In this document: piece by piece, positions 33,546-43,479 of the stretch
How positions within the stretch are numbered: the first letter of the stretch is position 1
Layout: the number at the start of each line of letters is the position of its first letter
The notes under the pieces: model-generated
Databases searched by the model: none
Seen by the model: only the letters and a program-made list of their open reading frames with translations
Told to the model about the DNA's origin: nothing
NCBI GenBank assembly: GCA_016720855.1
Contig: JADKJU010000001.1
Location: forward strand, 1,558,445 to 1,622,444
DNA: 64,000 nucleotides
Direction of reading: 5' to 3'
Origin: Betaproteobacteria bacterium
GTDB lineage: Bacteria; Pseudomonadota; Gammaproteobacteria; Burkholderiales; Usitatibacteraceae
Translations under genes and position numbers: made by a program

Positions 33546-35216
33546 TCACGCGGCGGAGCCGCCAATGACCTTCAGCCCCGGTTCCGGCACGCGCTTCCTG
33601 CGCTGCTCGAGCGCCGCCTTCACGTAGGAAATGAAGAGCGGATGCCCGCTACGCGGCGTGGAGGTGAATTCCGGGTGGTACTGGCAACCGAAGAACCACG
33701 GGTGGTCCGGGCGCTCGGCCATCTCCACCAGGTTCTCGGCCTTCGTACGCGCGCTGATCGCGAGCCCCGCGGATTCCAGCCGCGCCACGTACTGGTCGTT
33801 CACCTCGTAGCGGTGGCGGTGGCGCTCCGATACCGCATCGGTGCCGTAGATCCGGTGCGCGAGCGTGCCCTTCTTCACGGTGCACGGCTGCGCACCCAGG
33901 CGCATGGTGCCGCCCAGATGGGACCTGGCGTCGCGGCGCTCCACCTTGCCGTCACGGTCCTGCCATTCGGTGATGAGGGCCACCACCGGGTGCGGCGTAT
34001 CCGGGTCGAACTCCGTGGAATTGGCGCCCTCGAGGCCGCACAGGTCGCGCGCCGCCTCGATGACGGCGATCTGCATGCCCAGGCAGATGCCGAGGTAGGG
34101 CACCTTGTGCTCGCGCGCGTAGCGCACCGAGGCGATCTTGCCCTCGATTCCGCGCTTGCCGAAACCGCCGGGGACGAGGATCGCATCCATGTCCTTGAGC
34201 ATTTCCGTGCCGCGCGCCTCGATCTGCTCGGAATCGACGTAGTGGATCTTCACCCGCGTGCGCGTGTGGATGCCGGCGTGGATGAGCGATTCCGAGAGGC
34301 TCTTGTAGGAATCCTGCAGGTCCACGTACTTGCCGACCATGGCGATATCGACCTCGTGCTCCGGATTCTCGAGCGCGTCCACGATCCCGTCCCACATCGA
34401 CAGGTCGGCCGGATAGGCGGCGAGGTCGAGCTTCCTGCACACGATCTCGTCCAGCCCCTGCTTGTGCAGCATCGTCGGGATCTTGTAGATGGAGCTCACG
34501 TCGTAGCAGGAGATGACCGAGCGCACGTCCACGTTGGTGAAGAGCGCGATCTTCCTCCTTTCCTCCTCCGGGACGGGCTGCTCGGAGCGGCACATCACGA
34601 TGTCGGGCTGGATGCCGATGCCGCGCAGCTCCTTCACGGAATGCTGCGTGGGCTTGGTCTTGATCTCGCCCACGCTCGCCAGGTGCGGCACGAGCGTCAG
34701 GTGCATGTAGCAGGTGTTGTTGCGGCCCTCCTCGATGCCCATCTGGCGGATCGCCTCGAGGAACGGGAGCGACTCGATGTCGCCCACGGTGCCGCCGATC
34801 TCGATGATGCCGACGTCCACGTCCTTGCAGGCCGCCTTCACGCTCAGCTTGATCTCGTCGGTGATGTGCGGGATCACCTGCACCGTGCCGCCCAGGTAGT
34901 CGCCGCGGCGCTCCTTGTTGATGACGCGCTCGTAGATCTGGCCGGTGGTGAAGTTGTTGAGCTTCTTCATCTTGGAGGAGACGAAGCGCTCGTAGTGGCC
35001 GAGGTCCAGGTCCGTTTCCGCGCCGTCTTCCGTGACGAACACCTCGCCGTGCTGGAACGGCGACATCGTGCCCGGGTCCACGTTGATGTACGGGTCGAGC
35101 TTGACGAGGGTGACCTTGATCTTGCGCGATTCCAGGATCGCGGCGAGGGAGGCGGCGGCGATGCCCTTGCCGAGGGAGGAGACCACACCGCCCGTTACAA
35201 AGACATACTTGGTCAT
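33546..35216 (-). CDS. pyrG: CTP synthase
   Basis: 556-residue enzyme that aminates UTP to CTP using glutamine. The N-terminal synthetase domain has TKYVFVTGGVVSSLGKGIAA, LDPYINVDPGTMSPFQHGEV and EIGGTVGDIESLPFLEAIRQ; the C-terminal class I glutamine amidotransferase has the oxyanion and Cys nucleophile loop GICLGMQIAVIEAAR and the catalytic His-Glu in FFGCQYHPEFTSTPRSGHPL. Full length. Upstream of kdsA on the same strand. Confidence 0.98.
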   Translation of the reverse strand: MTKYVFVTGGVVSSLGKGIAAASLAAILESRKIKVTLVKLDPYINVDPGTMSPFQHGEVFVTEDGAETDLDLGHYERFVSSKMKKLNNFTTGQIYERVINKERRGDYLGGTVQVIPHITDEIKLSVKAACKDVDVGIIEIGGTVGDIESLPFLEAIRQMGIEEGRNNTCYMHLTLVPHLASVGEIKTKPTQHSVKELRGIGIQPDIVMCRSEQPVPEEERRKIALFTNVDVRSVISCYDVSSIYKIPTMLHKQGLDEIVCRKLDLAAYPADLSMWDGIVDALENPEHEVDIAMVGKYVDLQDSYKSLSESLIHAGIHTRTRVKIHYVDSEQIEARGTEMLKDMDAILVPGGFGKRGIEGKIASVRYAREHKVPYLGICLGMQIAVIEAARDLCGLEGANSTEFDPDTPHPVVALITEWQDRDGKVERRDARSHLGGTMRLGAQPCTVKKGTLAHRIYGTDAVSERHRHRYEVNDQYVARLESAGLAISARTKAENLVEMAERPDHPWFFGCQYHPEFTSTPRSGHPLFISYVKAALEQRRKRVPEPGLKVIGGSAA

Positions 35217-35324
35217 TTCGATACCCCGGCTGGAAATTTGAATTTTACAGGGAAATGGGAGATGCCGTGAACGGCGTTGGACCGGACGACAAGTCGCCGG
35301 TCAACGCCAGCAGACTCGACGGCA

Positions 35325-36170
35325 ATGGCAGAATCGCTCATGGCTCCCAAGATCGGCTGGACCCGGGAAGGCGTGAAGCGCTACCTGGTGCAGCGCTTCT
35401 ACACGCGCTTCCACATGTCGCTGATCCTCGCGAGTTGCGGGCTTTCCGCGATGCTCACGAGCTGGGCCCTGCTGCACGCCGGCGTCCACTCGATGCTCGG
35501 GCGCTACCCGGTCGCGATGTGCGTCGCCTACCTCACGTTCCTGTGCGGCGTATGGGCCTGGCTGCGCTACGTCGGGCTCGCGGAAGACGCCCGCTCCTCG
35601 CGCTCGTCGCTGGCCGACGGCGGAAGCCTGTCCGACATCTCCTGGGGAGGCGGGAGTTCGGGGTCGAGCGCATCCGGCGGAATTGCCAGGGGAGGAGGCG
35701 GTTCCTTCGATGGCGGAGGAGCAAGCGCGGCCTGGTCGGAGGGCGTGCGCGCGCCGGCGATCACGGCGAACCTGCAGACGCAGGCGCTGGCCGCAGTGTC
35801 CCCGTCGAAGTCGGGCGGCGGCGGCAGCAGCAGCTTCGGCGACCTCGGCGACCTGGACGGCGACGGCATCGCCCTCCTCGTGCTTGCGGTCGCGCTCATT
35901 GCCGCCATCTTCGTCACCAGCGGTTGGCTCATCTGGTTCGCGCCCGACATCCTCTCGGAGGCGGCTTTCGGAGCAGTCCTCGCAGGTGGACTCGCGAGGC
36001 GATCGCGCGACCAGGATCCCGCCGGCTGGATCGCGGGCGTGGTGAAGAAGACCTGGTGGCCGTTCGCCGTCGTGCTCGCCGTCTCGATCGCCTTCGCGTG
36101 GTATGCCTCGGTGCACTTCCCCGCGGCACGCACGTTCCGCGAGGCGGTCGCGATGGCGCTCGTGCTGTAA
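35325..36170 (+). CDS. Hypothetical membrane protein with Gly/Ser-rich loop
   Basis: 281 residues (an ATG 15 bases further in is an equal start choice). Three or four membrane helices are predicted: about 32-52 and 60-82 in the N-terminal part, LLVLAVALIAAIFVTSGWLIW in the middle and WWPFAVVLAVSIAFAWYASV near the end. Between them lies a soluble loop very rich in Gly and Ser (GGGSSGSSASGGIARGGGGS). I do not recognise the family. Divergent from pyrG; stops exactly at the edge of a palindromic REP-like element. Confidence 0.75.
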   Translation: MAESLMAPKIGWTREGVKRYLVQRFYTRFHMSLILASCGLSAMLTSWALLHAGVHSMLGRYPVAMCVAYLTFLCGVWAWLRYVGLAEDARSSRSSLADGGSLSDISWGGGSSGSSASGGIARGGGGSFDGGGASAAWSEGVRAPAITANLQTQALAAVSPSKSGGGGSSSFGDLGDLDGDGIALLVLAVALIAAIFVTSGWLIWFAPDILSEAAFGAVLAGGLARRSRDQDPAGWIAGVVKKTWWPFAVVLAVSIAFAWYASVHFPAARTFREAVAMALVL

Positions 36171-36230
36171 TTCAAAGGGGTCGGATTACTTTGCACTGTT
36201 TCCGTGCAAAGTAATCCGACCCCTTTGAAT
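36170..36230. repeat. REP-like palindrome, copy 1
   Basis: Perfect inverted repeat with 27-bp arms and a 7-base loop: ATTCAAAGGGGTCGGATTAC at the left arm start, running to TTTGCAC, then TGTTTCC and the exact complement. It is followed by partial repeats of the arm tip (TGACCCCTTTGAATTCC). A shorter relative with GTCGGGTTACTTTGC arms is at 62999-63039. Such palindromes are typical of REP/REPIN families moved by RAYT transposases; no RAYT gene is in this window. It could also act as a two-way terminator between the converging genes. Confidence 0.8.
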
Positions 36231-36255
36231 TGACCCCTTTGAATTCCTTTGAATT

Positions 36256-37077
36256 CTATTTCCCGATCGCCAGGGCCCGTGCCTCTGCCGCGCAGTCGCG
36301 AGGCGACTTGAGGTCCGCGGCTCGTGCCGCCTCGATTTCACTGCGCGCCAACACCATCTGCGCGGTGTAGACGGGGTCGGCATGCAGGCGGCTCACCGTC
36401 GCCGCGCCGATCACGCGGCCGGTGTCGACGTCGCTCTTCCAGTGAACGCCGCACACCACGCGGCTCTGCCCGAATGAAAGTCCCCGGGCAAAGATCGCGT
36501 TCGCGCGTTCCGGCGACAGTTCCGCCAGCGTGAGCGCCCAGGCCCAGCCGATCGAGGCATGCCCGGACGGGTAGGAGTCGGGTTTCATCTTCGCTTCCTC
36601 CTTCGGCGTGCAGGACGCCTCGCCGGTGACGGCGTACGGCCGCTTGCGTTTGTAGTGGCTCTTGGCCAGGTCAAGGGCCCGGCTCGCATCCATGCGCACC
36701 CGGCGCAGCAGCATGTTGAGGTGCGGCGTCGACTGCGCCGAAATCGGCATGTCCAGGGCGCACGAAAAATGCCCGGCCGCCTTGGGGAACTCCAGTACCG
36801 CGTCTGCTGTGGCCTGGCCCCAGCGCGGCGTGTCCCGCAGGGCGCGTGTGGCCCGGTAGGCTTCCTCATCGGCCGCCAGGGCCGCAGAGCCCGCCGCAGG
36901 CGGCGGGGGCAGCAGGGCCAAGCCGTCCGGCAGCTGGTCCGGTTGGAGATAGCCGGCCACGTACCCCCGGCGCACCTCCGGAAGCTCGGTCGGCGGCGGG
37001 GGCGGGATCGACGCGCAGCCCACCAGCGTGATCGAGGCAAGCAGCGTCCAGCCGGTTCTTGCGGTATCGAAGTTCAT
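36256..37077 (-). CDS. PAP2-family acid phosphatase, lipoprotein
   Basis: 273-residue class A non-specific acid phosphatase. A lipoprotein signal (LLASITLVGCAS) gives a lipidated Cys at residue 21. The three phosphatase motifs are complete: KRKRPYAV, SYPSGHASIGWA and GQSRVVCGVHWKSDVDTGR, with the catalytic His residues. It hydrolyses phosphomonoesters at the cell envelope. Length and motif spacing are normal. It precedes small membrane protein genes in no evident operon. Confidence 0.93.
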   Translation of the reverse strand: MNFDTARTGWTLLASITLVGCASIPPPPPTELPEVRRGYVAGYLQPDQLPDGLALLPPPPAAGSAALAADEEAYRATRALRDTPRWGQATADAVLEFPKAAGHFSCALDMPISAQSTPHLNMLLRRVRMDASRALDLAKSHYKRKRPYAVTGEASCTPKEEAKMKPDSYPSGHASIGWAWALTLAELSPERANAIFARGLSFGQSRVVCGVHWKSDVDTGRVIGAATVSRLHADPVYTAQMVLARSEIEAARAADLKSPRDCAAEARALAIGK

Positions 37078-37170
37078 CGCCTATCTCCCTTGGTCTGTTG
37101 ATAACGCCGCGCCCGCCCCTGCGGGTTGATTCCGGTCAAGGGATTCGCACGGCCGGGCCATCGATCCGCC

Positions 37171-37746
37171 TCACGCGGCCGGCGATCGCCTCAATCGTCC
37201 GACGCCCACCGCAACCAGGGCGACGAGCACGAACAGGACGGGAACGGTGACTTCGAGCAGCAACCCGAATCCCACCAGAAAGCCGATGACCGCATCGGGC
37301 TCGATTCTGTCCAGGCTCACCGTCCTTCGATGGCCGGCGACATCGAAAAGAATGCAGCTTCCGGACAACGACGTCGTGCTGCTGCTCCTGCCGATCGAGG
37401 GATAGGCGAGGCCACGGTACTCGAGGCCGTGCTGCGCCGCATAGCGCCCGCACAAGGGCGATGCGTAGCGATGTTCGATGGACAGCGCCAGCCCGATCGC
37501 AAGCCCCGCCGCCAGCGCCCCGACCACCAGGAAGTTGCGCATTCCCGTCCACCACGAACGCACCTTGGCTGCGACCTGCGGAGCCTGCCGGCGAGCCTCG
37601 TCGCGGGCGTGGGCCATGAGCTGCTCGCGCAACTGGTCCGGCGAGAGGCCGTCCGCCTGCCCCTGTTCGAGGCGGGCTTTCATGTCCGCGGCAAATGCCT
37701 CGCCCGCCCTTTCCAGGTCCTTCCCGTCACCAGGCGGGGCGGTCAC
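37171..37746 (-). CDS. Hypothetical membrane protein
   Basis: 191 residues, not recognised. A charged helical N-terminal region of about 65 residues (ADMKARLEQGQADGLSPDQL) is followed by two membrane helices, near 70-90 (FLVVGALAAGLAIGLALSI) and near 155-182 (GFLVGFGLLLEVTVPVLFVL), separated by a domain with two cysteines (SPLCGRYAAQHGLEYRG and GSCILFDVAG) that would face the periplasm. It lies 21 bp downstream of the DUF2892 gene and may share its transcript. Confidence 0.72.
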   Translation of the reverse strand: MTAPPGDGKDLERAGEAFAADMKARLEQGQADGLSPDQLREQLMAHARDEARRQAPQVAAKVRSWWTGMRNFLVVGALAAGLAIGLALSIEHRYASPLCGRYAAQHGLEYRGLAYPSIGRSSSTTSLSGSCILFDVAGHRRTVSLDRIEPDAVIGFLVGFGLLLEVTVPVLFVLVALVAVGVGRLRRSPAA

Positions 37747-37767
37747 GACCGCGACCTTCGCAGCCGG

Positions 37768-37980
37768 CTACTTCGGCGGCGCCGCAGCCTTGTTCCCGCA
37801 GGTGTTGATGCCGATCAACGCGTAGGGCGGGCAATAGCCCATCGCCGCGGTGGCGATCGGCCCCAACCCGAGCAGTCCCCACCAGCGGGCGTTGCCGTCG
37901 AGGAAATAGACGAGGCTCAGCAGTCCAAGGCCGACGACGATCCGGATGATGCGGTCGACGTTGCCGACGTTCCTGGTCAT
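37768..37980 (-). CDS. DUF2892 family small membrane protein
   Basis: 70 residues. Start MTRNVGNVDRIIRIVVGLGL is the classic DUF2892 (YgaP C-terminal-like) N-terminus, with two membrane helices and an ending CPPYALIGINTCGNKA with the conserved cysteines. AAGGAGATGCAAC precedes the ATG. DUF2892 domains accompany rhodanese or sulfur-related proteins in some bacteria; here no such neighbour is present. The frame extends upstream but the strong ribosome site fixes this start. Confidence 0.9.
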   Translation of the reverse strand: MTRNVGNVDRIIRIVVGLGLLSLVYFLDGNARWWGLLGLGPIATAAMGYCPPYALIGINTCGNKAAAPPK

Positions 37981-38049
37981 GTTGCATCTCCTTAGATCAA
38001 TCCGATGGTTGGGTGCCACGGCCCGCCGCACCGCAGCCGCGGTCCAGGT

Positions 38050-38730
38050 GTCCCCGGTCCTGGCCGCCTGGTCAACTCTGCCGCTCTCCCCCAAGCCTAC
38101 CCGGCCTGGCTCGGCGTCCGCCCCGCGGCGGGTCGCTAGTCGGCGTGGTCTGGGGGGCAGGGCGGGGGCGGGGGGATTTGTGCCGCTGCCGCTTTTCCGG
38201 GGCGGCTATGAACGCGCGCCGCCCACCGGTCGAAGGCGCAGGCGTTAGCTTTGGTCGTGGCGCCAGGTCATTCTGCGGGGGGGAGGGGCGCGGGGGCCGG
38301 TGGCCGCGGGGAACCGGCCGCCTTCGGGGACGGTGAACGACGCCCCTTGCCGACGCCCTTCACGGCGGATGCGGCGACCTTACTAGCGGCGGGGGCCGGG
38401 GTCGGCGGCGCGGGGCGGCGCGGGGGCGGGGGCGGGAACCTTTCGGGCGGCGGGCTGTGGAGCAGGGGTCTAGCCGGGGAGGAGGCGCGGTGCCGGCCCG
38501 GGACGTTTGGGTGTTGGGGGCGGACCGCCGGAGCGGGGTTCGGGGCGGGGGGCGGGCGGGCCCTCGGGGGGGGGGGGCGCGGGGGTCCACGGGCGCGGTG
38601 CGGGGGGGTGGGGGGGCCCGGCGTCCTGGGCGCCGTGCCCCCGCCAGTCAAGGGTCGAGCCTGCGCTGGCAGGCCCAGGACTAGCAGGTGGCTGGCGCCG
38701 GGCAGCTGGGCGGCCCCCCGCCCCCGCCGA
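38050..38730. other. Gene-free stretch with extreme G bias
   Basis: Between the DUF2892 start and the hydrolase stop no convincing gene exists. From about 38140 on the plus strand is very G-rich with many G runs, including one of about 12 Gs near 38564-38576, and the minus strand can only encode Pro/Arg/Ala low-complexity peptides. This looks unlike any other part of the window. A low-quality consensus (poly-G artefact or mis-join) is the first explanation; a natural G-quadruplex-prone spacer is the second. Confidence 0.6.
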
Positions 38731-39609
38731 TCAGGCAACCCGGGTAGCTACCGAGAACAGTTCCTCCGGGGGCGGCACCCTTCTCTCGAACCACAGTGCC
38801 GCAGCGGCCTTGCCCATGGCGCAGCCGTCGTGGCCCACGCCCGGAACCGTGACGAGTTGCCATCGGCAGGGGACACCGAGCTGCGCGGCCGCGCGCTGCG
38901 CGAAGTCGAAGAAGAACCGGGCGCGGGCGAAGCGCGTGGGCCCCTGCGCCAGGGCTTCCGGATTGCGCGGCAGGTGCTCGTCGGCCATGTCGATGTCCTG
39001 CTCGCCCGAGAGGATGGTCATCGGATACGCAAGCCAGCGCGCAAGATCCGGCGTGCCGAATCCCAGGCCGCCCACGCCTTCGGGAAAGGGTCGATCCAGC
39101 GTCGGCAGCGTGTACCACCCCGGGTTCCCCGACACCACAGCCTCGTAGAGCGCATGATCCTGGGTCGCCAGCAGGCGGTGCGCGAACTGCCCGCCCGCGG
39201 AATGGCCATAGAGGCGCACCTGCGGACGCCGCGTGACGCCACCCGCGCGCAGCGCCTCCACCACGCGCGGCAGGATCGCGTAAAGCCAGTCCTCGCGCGG
39301 GCGCACGCCGCCGTCGGGTGCCACCACGGCCCCGTTGTTGTAGTTCTCCGGCTTCGGGTACGGCGCGTCGCCGAACGTCGTCGCCACGATGAGCAGGCGA
39401 TGCTTCTCGGCCGCGTCGATCCAGAAATCGCGGTACTCGTCGCCGTTGCGCTTGACCCCGTGCTGGACGAGCACCACCGGATCGTCGGGCCCGTGCGCGG
39501 CGGGACGATAGGTGTGGATCACGAGCGGCCGGCCGGGATGCCGCGCGTCGTGGTAGTCGAGGGCATCGCGTCCGGTTCGGGGGGTGAGCGTGGTCGTGGT
39601 CATGGTCAT
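38731..39609 (-). CDS. Alpha/beta hydrolase (PHB-depolymerase/esterase-like)
   Basis: 292-residue hydrolase. The nucleophile elbow is LYGHSAGGQFAHRLLA (G-x-S-x-G), preceded by the oxyanion segment DDPVVLVQHGVKRNGDEYRD; the acid is probably in LSGEQDID and the catalytic His in VPGVGHDGCAMGKAAA. No signal peptide. Five bases separate it from the ABC importer ATPase gene, so it is the last gene of the importer operon and may process the imported compound. Exact substrate unknown. The far end borders the G-rich stretch. Confidence 0.87.
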   Translation of the reverse strand: MTMTTTTLTPRTGRDALDYHDARHPGRPLVIHTYRPAAHGPDDPVVLVQHGVKRNGDEYRDFWIDAAEKHRLLIVATTFGDAPYPKPENYNNGAVVAPDGGVRPREDWLYAILPRVVEALRAGGVTRRPQVRLYGHSAGGQFAHRLLATQDHALYEAVVSGNPGWYTLPTLDRPFPEGVGGLGFGTPDLARWLAYPMTILSGEQDIDMADEHLPRNPEALAQGPTRFARARFFFDFAQRAAAQLGVPCRWQLVTVPGVGHDGCAMGKAAAALWFERRVPPPEELFSVATRVA

Positions 39610-39614
39610 GGCGG

Positions 39615-41586
<1,972 letters not shown>

Positions 41587-41590
<4 letters not shown>

Positions 41591-42486
41591 TGCCGGTGGG
41601 CGTCGAAGCTGCGGCGCAGCCGCTCCCCGACGACGTTGATGGACATGATGAGCATGAGCAGGGCCAGGCCCGGGAAGAGCGAGATCCAGTATTCGCCGGA
41701 GAGCAGGAACTCGAAGCCGTTCGCGATGAGCAGTCCCAGCGAGGGCTCCGTCACCGGGACGCCGACCCCGAGGAAGGAGAGCGTCGCCTCGAGCGTGATG
41801 GCGCCCGCGATGCTGACCGTGGCCACGACCAGCACCGAGCCGATGCTGTTGGGCAGCAGGTGCGCCCGCATGATGTAGCCCGTGGGCAGGCCCTGGTTCA
41901 TCGCCGCCTCGATGTATTCCTTGCGCCGTTCGACCAGCGCCGCGGCGCGCATGAGGCGCGCGTAGTTGGCCCATTGCACGACCACGATCGCGAGGATCAC
42001 CTTGTCCACCCCCCGGCCGATGGAGGCAAGGAGCACGAGCGCTACCAGGATCGAGGGAAAACCGAGAATGAAATCGACCACCCGCATGAGGAAGGAGTCC
42101 ACGCGGCCGCCGAACTGCGCGGCGGTGAGGCCCACGCTCACGCCCACGAGGAGCGCGCCAGCCGTGGCCGCAAGCCCCACGAAGAGGCTGGTGCGAAGCC
42201 CGTAGAGGATGGCGCTCAGCAGGTCGCGCCCCTGCGCGTCGGTGCCGAGCCAGAAGGTGAAGCCCGCCAGGCCCTTTTCCCCGGGCGCCAGGCGGTTGTC
42301 CATCACGTTGAGCGCCGTGAGGTCGTAGGGATTCTGCGGCGCGATGAACGGCCCGATGAGCGCGAACGCGACGATCACGGCCAGCACGATCGCAGCCCCC
42401 CGCGCGGTGGGTTGCCGGGCCAGGCGCCGCAGCACCTGGCGCCGGATCGGGGTGTCGTCCCCGGGCAGGACGGGCACGGGGTTCAC
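41587..42486 (-). CDS. ABC importer permease (DppC/OppC-like)
   Basis: 299-residue inner-membrane permease with about six helices. It has the N-terminal OppC extension (PIRRQVLRRLARQPTARGA) and the family block FWLGTDAQGRDLLSAILYGLR. The cytoplasmic EAA loop is VERRKEYIEAAMNQGLPTGY with the ATPase-docking Glu-Ala-Ala. GTG start overlaps the stop of the other permease gene. Substrate is peptides or another small ligand, set by the binding protein. Confidence 0.94.
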
Positions 42487-43460
42487 GAGGCCTCTCCCGC
42501 CAGCCGCACGCGCGGGTCGAGCGCGGCGTACAGCAGGTCCACGAGCAGGTTCACGGAAACGAAAAGGAACGTCGCCAGCATGATGTAGGAGACGACGATC
42601 GGCCGGTCGAGCTGGTAGATGCTGTCGATGAGGAGCTTGCCCATCCCCGGCCACGCGAACACGGTCTCGGTGATGGTCGAGAAGGCGACGAGGCTGCCGA
42701 ACTCGATCCCCACCACGGTCACCACCGGGATGAGGATGTTGCGCAGGATGTGCCGCAAGACGATGCGCCGCGGCCGCACGCCCTTGGCGCGCGCGTACTT
42801 CACGTAGTCCTGCGCCTTCGCCTCCGTGGTGCCCGCCGCGACCAGCCGGATCATGAGCGCCATGTTCGGGATCGCCAGGTTGAGCGCGGGAAGGATCAGG
42901 TGCCTCAACCCGTCGAGGGTGAGCAGGCTCGTCCTGAGGCCCAGGATGTCCACCGTCACGCCGCGTCCCGAAGTGGGCAGCCACCCGAGCAGCACCGCGA
43001 AGACGAGGATCAGCATCATCCCCTTCCAGAAGTTGGGCAGCGAGTAGCCCAGCACCGTCCCGCCCATGATGAAGCGCGAGAGCCGCGCCTCGGGGTTCAG
43101 CCCCGCCACGAGCCCGAGCGGGATGCCGAAGGAGACGGCGAGCGCCATCGCCAGCAGCACCAGTTCGAGGGTGGCCGGCAGGCGCGAAAGGATGAGGTCG
43201 ATGGCGGGCACGCCGTGCACGAAGGAGCGGCCGAGGTCGCCATGCATCGCGTTCCAGGCGAACACGAGGTACTGCCGCCACAGCGGCAGGTCGAGGCCGA
43301 GGCGGCGCACGAGCTCGTCGCGCTCTAGCGCGCTCGCCTGCGGGGGAACCAGCAGCTCGATCGGGTTCCCGATGCCGTAGACCGCGAGGAAGACGACGAC
43401 CGAGGCGGCCAGAAGGACGAAGAAGCTCTGGATCAGCCGCTGCAGCGCGTAGGTGGCCAT
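42483..43460 (-). CDS. ABC importer permease (DppB/OppB-like)
   Basis: 325-residue inner-membrane permease with about six helices. The start MATYALQRLIQSFFVLLAAS is the usual OppB/DppB N-terminus; the EAA loop is TEAKAQDYVKYARAKGVRPR and the ending LVDLLYAALDPRVRL is conserved. Follows the binding-protein gene by 19 bp in a five-gene importer operon of order A-B-C-D-F. Confidence 0.95.
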   Translation of the reverse strand: MATYALQRLIQSFFVLLAASVVVFLAVYGIGNPIELLVPPQASALERDELVRRLGLDLPLWRQYLVFAWNAMHGDLGRSFVHGVPAIDLILSRLPATLELVLLAMALAVSFGIPLGLVAGLNPEARLSRFIMGGTVLGYSLPNFWKGMMLILVFAVLLGWLPTSGRGVTVDILGLRTSLLTLDGLRHLILPALNLAIPNMALMIRLVAAGTTEAKAQDYVKYARAKGVRPRRIVLRHILRNILIPVVTVVGIEFGSLVAFSTITETVFAWPGMGKLLIDSIYQLDRPIVVSYIMLATFLFVSVNLLVDLLYAALDPRVRLAGEAS

Positions 43461-43479
43461 GCGCCGCAGCGGCCCGCAG

